Below are positions 59,272 through 64,000 of a stretch of DNA of 64,000 nt, in pieces. The DNA lies in NCBI GenBank assembly GCA_023388355.1, contig JAEWGI010000068.1:28284-92283 (forward strand), given 5' to 3'. The notes under the pieces are model-generated. The model worked only from the letters and a program-made list of their open reading frames with translations, ran no database searches and was not told the origin of the DNA. Each line of letters opens with the position of its first letter. The stretch's first letter is position 1. The stretch comes from Pseudomonadota bacterium (GTDB lineage Bacteria; Pseudomonadota; Gammaproteobacteria; Xanthomonadales; Xanthomonadaceae). The translations under genes were made by a program, and so were the position numbers.

Positions 59272-60252
59272 TCAGCCCGGCTCGAAGCGCAACCGGGGAC
59301 CATCCCGGAGGACGAAGCCGGTGCCGACCTTCAGGCGCAGGCGATGGCCGCGCGTGGTGCAGTCGGCGACCTGCGCGAGCAGCTCATCCAGCTGCGCGGC
59401 GCTCGGTTGCTGCGCATGCGCGGTCTTCAGCCAGTGGCGCAGCACGTTGCCTTGCCGCGCGGCGGACAGCGATCGCAGGCCCGCGATGTCCGGTTCGCCG
59501 CCCAGGGCCGCGAGGTCGGACGCCGCGACCTCATCCAGCAGGCGCTGGGCCTGGGCCGCGTGCCGCGCGCTGCGCGAGAAGGTGTCGCGGAACGACGGGA
59601 AGGCGCGCTCGAGCGCCGGCAGCAGTTCGTGGCGGATGCGGTTGCGCGTGAAGCGGGCGTCGGCGTTCGTCGGGTCCTCGATGAAACCGAACGGCAGCGA
59701 CTGCGCCGCGCGCCGCAACTCGGCCCCCGGCACGGCGAGCAGCGGCCGAAGGAAGACCATCCCGTGCCGCTCGAAGCGCGCCGGCATTCCCGCGAGCCCC
59801 GGCAGGCCCGCGCCTCGGCTGAGCGCCAGCAGCAAGGTCTCGGCCTGGTCGTCGGCATGCTGGGCGAGCAGCACGCAGGCCAGGCCGGCCTCGCGCGCGG
59901 CTTCGGCCAGCGCCTGGTAGCGGGCGCGGCGGGCGGCGTCTTCGGGGCTCTCGCCCGGCGCCGCCTTCGCATCGACGCGTCGCGTGTGCAGCGGCACGGC
60001 CAGGGATGCGCAGGCGCGCGCGCACTGCTCATCGAAAGCATCGGCCGCGGCCTGCAACCCGTGGTGCACGTGGATCGCCTGCACGGCACCCGGCCACAGG
60101 CGAGCCGCAGCGGCGAGCAGCGCCGAGGAATCGGCGCCGCCGCTGAAGGCGACGCCGACGGGAAGCGAGGGATTCAGCGCCTGAAGCGGCGCCAGGAGGG
60201 GATCGGCCCCCGGCTCAGCGGGTCTCGGCCTTGGTGTCGGAGAAGCGGCCAT
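59272..60252 (-). CDS. tilS: tRNA(Ile)-lysidine synthetase
   Basis: 326 residues, modifying C34 of the minor tRNA-Ile to lysidine so it reads AUA. PP-loop SGGADS at residues 37-42 ([12 protein letters not shown]), then HVHHGLQ and [13 protein letters not shown]. Shorter than E. coli TilS (432 residues), lacking most of the C-terminal domain, as in other betaproteobacteria. The start at 60252 overlaps accA by 38 bases. Confidence 0.93.
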   Translation of the reverse strand: MAASPTPRPRPAEPGADPLLAPLQALNPSLPVGVAFSGGADSSALLAAAARLWPGAVQAIHVHHGLQAAADAFDEQCARACASLAVPLHTRRVDAKAAPGESPEDAARRARYQALAEAAREAGLACVLLAQHADDQAETLLLALSRGAGLPGLAGMPARFERHGMVFLRPLLAVPGAELRRAAQSLPFGFIEDPTNADARFTRNRIRHELLPALERAFPSFRDTFSRSARHAAQAQRLLDEVAASDLAALGGEPDIAGLRSLSAARQGNVLRHWLKTAHAQQPSAAQLDELLAQVADCTTRGHRLRLKVGTGFVLRDGPRLRFEPG

Positions 60253-61192
60253 AGCTTTGCAGCCGCTCGTAGCGCCGGTCCAGGAGTTCGCGCGGCTTGA
60301 GGTCCGCGACCTGGCGCCACGCCTCGTTCAGCGCGCGCTTGAGGAACGCGGCCATCTGCTTGTGGTCGCGGTGCGCGCCACCCACGGGCTCGTTGACGAT
60401 CTTGTCCACCAGGCCCAGCGCCTTCAGGCGGTGCGCCGTGATGCCCATGGCGTCGGCGGCGTCCTGCGCCTTCTCCGAGGTCTTCCAGAGGATGGAAGCG
60501 CAGCCTTCGGGGCTGATCACCGAGTAGATCGAGTACTGCAGCATCACGACCTGGTCGGCGACCGAGATCGCCAGCGCGCCGCCGGAGCCGCCCTCGCCGA
60601 TCACCGTGGTGATGATGGGCACTTCGAGCTGCGCCATCTCGTAGATGTTGCGGCCGATGGCCTCGGACTGGCCGCGCTCCTCGGCGTCGATGCCGGGGTA
60701 GGCGCCGGGCGTGTCGACGAAGGTGAACACCGGCAGCTTGAACTTCTCGGCGGTCTTCATCAGGCGCAGCGCCTTGCGGTAGCCCTCGGGGCGGCTCATG
60801 CCGAAGTTGCGCGCGGCGCGCTCCTTGGTGTCGCGGCCCTTCTGGTGGCCGAGCACCACGCAGGGGCTGCCGTTGAAGCGCGCCAGCCCGCCCACGATGG
60901 ACAGGTCGTCGGCGAAGTGGCGGTCGCCGTGCAGCTCGATGAAGTCGGTGAAGATCTCGCCGACGTAGTCCATCGTGTACGGCCGCTCGGGATGCCGCGC
61001 GATCTTGGTGATCTGCCACGGCGTGAGCTGGCTGTAGATGTCCTTGGTGAGCTGTTGGCTCTTGCGCGAGAGCTGGTCGATCTCCTCGGAGATGTCGACC
61101 GCGGATTCGGTCTGCACGTAGCGCAGCTCGTCGATCTTGGTTTCGAGTTCGGCGATGGGCTGCTCGAAATCCAGGAAGGTTTTCTTGGCCAA
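60215..61192 (-). CDS. accA: Acetyl-CoA carboxylase carboxyltransferase subunit alpha
   Basis: 325 residues, with AccD transferring CO2 from biotin to acetyl-CoA to form malonyl-CoA. Typical: [15 protein letters not shown] start, [52 protein letters not shown], and [11 protein letters not shown]. Essential core gene of Burkholderiales type. It overlaps tilS downstream and follows the glycosylase gene by 33 bases. Confidence 0.96.
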   Translation of the reverse strand: MAKKTFLDFEQPIAELETKIDELRYVQTESAVDISEEIDQLSRKSQQLTKDIYSQLTPWQITKIARHPERPYTMDYVGEIFTDFIELHGDRHFADDLSIVGGLARFNGSPCVVLGHQKGRDTKERAARNFGMSRPEGYRKALRLMKTAEKFKLPVFTFVDTPGAYPGIDAEERGQSEAIGRNIYEMAQLEVPIITTVIGEGGSGGALAISVADQVVMLQYSIYSVISPEGCASILWKTSEKAQDAADAMGITAHRLKALGLVDKIVNEPVGGAHRDHKQMAAFLKRALNEAWRQVADLKPRELLDRRYERLQSYGRFSDTKAETR

Positions 61193-61225
61193 GCTTTGGC
61201 TCCTCGTTGTGCTTCTTGTGGCCCG

Positions 61226-61876
61226 TCAGTAGGTGACGGGCAGCGGGTCGAGCGACCGCCAAATATACCAAGTGGCGACGCTGCAGTAGGGCTGCCACGC
61301 CTGGGCCACCTCGCGGGCCTCGCTGCGGCTGACGGGGTCGCCCGAGAAGTAGTTGCGGCTGATGCCGGTGATCAGGCCGACGTCGTCCAGCGGCAGCACG
61401 TTGGGACGCATGAGGTGGAAGATCAGGAACATCTCGGCGGTCCAGCGGCCGATGCCGCGGATGCCGACCAGCTCGGCGATGATCTCCTCGTCGCCCATCG
61501 CATGCCAGGCCGCCACGTGGATGGCGCCGGAGTCGAAGTGCAGCGCCAGGTCGACCAGGTACTCGATCTTGCGCGCCGACAGGCCCGCGGCCTGCATGTC
61601 GTCGACCTTGAGCTTGAGCACGTTGGCCGGCGTCATCTTGCGCGGCAGGTTGGCGAATCGGTCCCACACGGTCTGGGCCGCCTTCACCGAGATCTGCTGG
61701 CCGACGATGCTGCGCGCCAGCGTGGTGAACGCGTCGCCGCGCGACTGCAGGCAGGCGTCGCCGAACTGCGGGATCAGGCGCTTCATCACCCGGTCCTTGC
61801 GTGCGAGGTGCTTGCAGGCCTCGGGCCAGTACTCGGGACGGGCGAATTCGACCGGGGAGCCGACGGCATCGCTCAC
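61226..61876 (-). CDS. DNA-3-methyladenine glycosylase, AlkA-type HhH-GPD
   Basis: 216 residues of the helix-hairpin-helix glycosylase superfamily, which removes alkylated bases. [19 protein letters not shown], the HhH motif [18 protein letters not shown] and the catalytic Asp in [12 protein letters not shown] are present. It lacks the N-terminal AlkA domain of E. coli, as in the short bacterial form. Start overlaps the cysS stop by four bases, forming a cysS-glycosylase-accA-tilS run. Confidence 0.92.
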   Translation of the reverse strand: MSDAVGSPVEFARPEYWPEACKHLARKDRVMKRLIPQFGDACLQSRGDAFTTLARSIVGQQISVKAAQTVWDRFANLPRKMTPANVLKLKVDDMQAAGLSARKIEYLVDLALHFDSGAIHVAAWHAMGDEEIIAELVGIRGIGRWTAEMFLIFHLMRPNVLPLDDVGLITGISRNYFSGDPVSRSEAREVAQAWQPYCSVATWYIWRSLDPLPVTY

Positions 61877-63246
61877 GAAGCGGCCTCCCAGGTCGTGCCC
61901 GTGGGCGAATCCTTGAGCACGACGCCTTGCGCCAGCAGCTCGGCGCGGATGCGGTCGGCCGCGGCGAAGTCCTTCGCCTTCTTGGCCGCCGCGCGTTCCT
62001 CGATGCGTTGCAGGATGGTCGCCTCGTCAAGGGCCGCGCCGCTGCGCAGGAACGCCTGCGGGTCGCCCTGCAGCAGGCCCAGGCAGCCGCCCAGCGCCTT
62101 GAGCAGGCCGGCGACCTGCGGCGAGCGCGTGCGATTGACCTCGGCGGCGAGCTCGAACAGCACGGCCACCGCTTCCGGCGTGCCGAAGTCGTTGTCCATC
62201 GCGGCCTTGAAGCGGGCCGCGTGCGGGTCGGTCCAGTCGATGGCGACTTGCGCGGGCGCGGTGGAAGCCAGCGCCGTGTACAGCCGGCGCAGCGCGCCGC
62301 GGGCGTCTTCCAGGTGCACGTCGCTGTAGTTCAGCGGGCTGCGGTAGTGCGCGCGGACGATGAAGAAGCGGACGGTTTCCGCGTCGAACTTCTGCAGCAC
62401 GTCGCGGATGGTGAAGAAGTTGCCCAGCGACTTGGACATCTTCTCGTTGTCGATGTTCACGAAGCCGTTGTGCATCCAGAAGCGCGCCAGCGGCTTGCCG
62501 TTGGCGCCCTCGCTCTGGGCGATCTCGTTCTCGTGGTGCGGGAACGTGAGGTCGGCGCCGCCGCCGTGGATGTCGAAGGTTTCGCCCAGCAGCGCGCACG
62601 ACATCGCGGAGCACTCGATGTGCCAGCCGGGGCGGCCCGCGCCGTAGTCGCTGTCCCACTGCGCGTCCCGCGGCTCGGTGGGCTTGGCGGCCTTCCACAG
62701 CACGAAGTCGAGCGGATCCTCCTTGCCTTCGAGCACCGCCACGCGTTCGCCGGCGTGCAGCTCGTCGAGCGACTTGCCCGAGAGCTTGCCGTAGCCGGGG
62801 AAGCGCCGCACCGCGAAGTTGACGTCGCCGCCCGCGCGGTAGGCCAGGCCCTTGCCTTCCAGCGTGCGCACGATGTCCAGCATCTGCGGCACGTAGTCGG
62901 TGGCGCGCGGGTCGTGGGTGGGCCGCTCGATGCCCAGCGCGTCGAAGTCGCGGTACATCTCGGCGGTCATCCGGTCGGTCAGCGCGCGCACCGGCTCGCC
63001 GTTCTCGACGGCCCGGCGGATGATCTTGTCGTCGATGTCCGTGATGTTGCGCACGAACGTGACGCGCAAGCCGGACGCCTTCAGCCAGCGTTGCACGACA
63101 TCGAAGGCGACGTTCGCGCGGGCGTGGCCCACGTGGCACAGGTCGTAGACGGTGATGCCGCACACGTACATGCGGACGTGGCCGGCCTCCAGCGGGGCGA
63201 AGTCCTCCAAGGCACGCGTCAGCGTGTTGTGGATGCGCAGGCTCAT
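61873..63246 (-). CDS. cysS: Cysteinyl-tRNA synthetase
   Basis: A 457-residue class I synthetase. Zinc ligand Cys29 (YVCGITVYD), HIGH-type motif HVGH (38-41), further zinc ligands in WHIECSAMS and [12 protein letters not shown], and KMSKS at 269-273. Helical anticodon region and C-terminal DALR-type domain follow. Start ATG 63246. It is divergent from the TPR gene; the 156 bases between hold a TACAAT at 63338-63343 oriented rightward. Confidence 0.96.
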   Translation of the reverse strand: MSLRIHNTLTRALEDFAPLEAGHVRMYVCGITVYDLCHVGHARANVAFDVVQRWLKASGLRVTFVRNITDIDDKIIRRAVENGEPVRALTDRMTAEMYRDFDALGIERPTHDPRATDYVPQMLDIVRTLEGKGLAYRAGGDVNFAVRRFPGYGKLSGKSLDELHAGERVAVLEGKEDPLDFVLWKAAKPTEPRDAQWDSDYGAGRPGWHIECSAMSCALLGETFDIHGGGADLTFPHHENEIAQSEGANGKPLARFWMHNGFVNIDNEKMSKSLGNFFTIRDVLQKFDAETVRFFIVRAHYRSPLNYSDVHLEDARGALRRLYTALASTAPAQVAIDWTDPHAARFKAAMDNDFGTPEAVAVLFELAAEVNRTRSPQVAGLLKALGGCLGLLQGDPQAFLRSGAALDEATILQRIEERAAAKKAKDFAAADRIRAELLAQGVVLKDSPTGTTWEAAS

Positions 63247-63402
63247 GGACTTTCGGAGGAGGTCCGGCGCCGCTTTCGGGGCGGCTCGGACGGTTGGATC
63301 GGGCGTTCTCTTGCGGGCTTGCGGTCGAGGTGCCCGGTACAATCGGCCCGCAGTATATAGCCCTGTCCGGGGCGTTCCGCACGCGCTTTCCTCGAGGCCT
63401 CC

Positions 63403-64000
63403 ATGTCGTACGACCGCCCTTCCCTTCCCCGCTCGCTGCGCCTGCTCGCCCTGGTGGCCGCGCTGTCCGCGCCGGCGCTGGCGCTGGCCGACGACTACGC
63501 CGATGTGAACCAATTGCTGCGTTCCGGCCGCACCGCCGAAGCGCTGGCCAAAGCCGACCAGTACCTGGCCGCCAAGCCGCGCGACCCGCAGATGCGCTTC
63601 ATCCGCGGCGTGGTGCTCACCGAATCCGGCCGCACCGGCGACGCCATCAACGCCTTCGTCAAGCTCACCGAGGACTACCCGGAGCTGCCCGAGCCCTACA
63701 ACAACCTGGCCGTGCTCTACGCCGGCCAGAGCCAGTTCGACAAGGCGCGCGCCGCGCTCGAGATGGCCATCCGCACCAATCCCAGCTACGCCACCGCGCA
63801 CGAGAACCTCGGCGACGTGTACGCCAAGCTGGCCAGCCAGGCCTACAGCAAGGCGCTGCAGCTCGATGGCAGCAACACGGCGGTGCAACCCAAGCTGGCG
63901 CTGATCCGCGAGCTGTTCTCGCCGACCCGCGGCGCCAAGCCCGCCGCGGCGGCTCCGGCTGCTGCCGCCACGGCCGTGGCCAAGGTGCCCGCCGCGCCGG
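63403..64000 (+). CDS. Exported tetratricopeptide-repeat protein (cut by window edge)
   Basis: The first 199 codons are present; no stop before the edge. Signal peptide residues 1-29 ([17 protein letters not shown]). Three or more TPR units follow ([89 protein letters not shown]), then an Ala/Pro-rich tail. In Comamonadaceae this gene precedes peptidyl-prolyl isomerase genes. Probably a periplasmic scaffold protein. Confidence 0.85.
   Translation, partial: MSYDRPSLPRSLRLLALVAALSAPALALADDYADVNQLLRSGRTAEALAKADQYLAAKPRDPQMRFIRGVVLTESGRTGDAINAFVKLTEDYPELPEPYNNLAVLYAGQSQFDKARAALEMAIRTNPSYATAHENLGDVYAKLASQAYSKALQLDGSNTAVQPKLALIRELFSPTRGAKPAAAAPAAAATAVAKVPAAP

Overview
This window reads as two bacterial genomes joined end to end. 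Positions 1 to about 23.9 kb carry a gammaproteobacterial Lysobacterales (Xanthomonadaceae, Lysobacter/Luteimonas-like) core block: bfr, dnaQ-rnhA-methyltransferase/gloB-mltD-fabI, ppiD, tRNA-Asp, tRNA-Val, hup, lon and the 3' part of clpX. From about 23.9 kb to the end, the genes are those of a betaproteobacterial Burkholderiales genome (Comamonadaceae, Ramlibacter/Variovorax-like): the 5' part of clpX, clpP, tig, tRNA-Leu, hpnCDE, hemH, livKGFHM, tctCBA-tctDE, lysC-tilS-accA, cysS. Both lineages share the order tig-clpP-clpX-lon. The switch falls in a stretch of clpX encoding 15 residues (182-196) of the conserved AAA+ core, so a chimeric metagenome contig is the likeliest explanation. Both halves are GC rich, so composition alone does not show the join.

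Left part: partial bacterioferritin, a Na/phosphate cotransporter, a penicillin-acylase-type Ntn hydrolase, a PP2C phosphatase, the dnaQ/rnhA/methyltransferase strand opposed to gloB-mltD-fabI, an alkaline phosphatase lipoprotein, an SDR gene remnant with hairpin repeats, and ppiD-tRNA-hup-lon. Between lon and clpX sits an accessory island (about 18.9-23.1 kb). It encodes a type VI secretion PAAR tip protein, an in-frame downstream zinc-metallopeptidase-like module separated from it by one TGA, and five small lipoproteins. Four of these are diverged paralogues and one of those is frameshifted. This looks like an effector with a multi-copy immunity array and is the most interesting accessory content.

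Right part: an RND efflux pair with a TetR-type operator, squalene-forming hpnCDE, hemH, and a livKGFHM transporter plus hydrolase. The transporter has a near-consensus sigma-54 promoter and inverted repeats that overlap the end of a neighbouring PAS/AAA+/Fis activator gene. Next come a tripartite tricarboxylate transporter with its divergent two-component system, a set of small genes, a solitary MCE protein whose frame runs antisense through cytochrome b561, and an exported protein made of two copies of an unrecognised domain. These are followed by a yybP-ykoY (Mn) riboswitch ahead of a GDT1-type Mn exporter, an ATP-grasp gene, and the tRNA-Ser-lysC-(Bug)-tilS-accA-alkA-cysS cluster, ending in a truncated TPR gene.

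No CRISPR array, rRNA, IS element or prophage was recognised. Family assignments rest on recognised motifs and remembered family sequences, not on searches.
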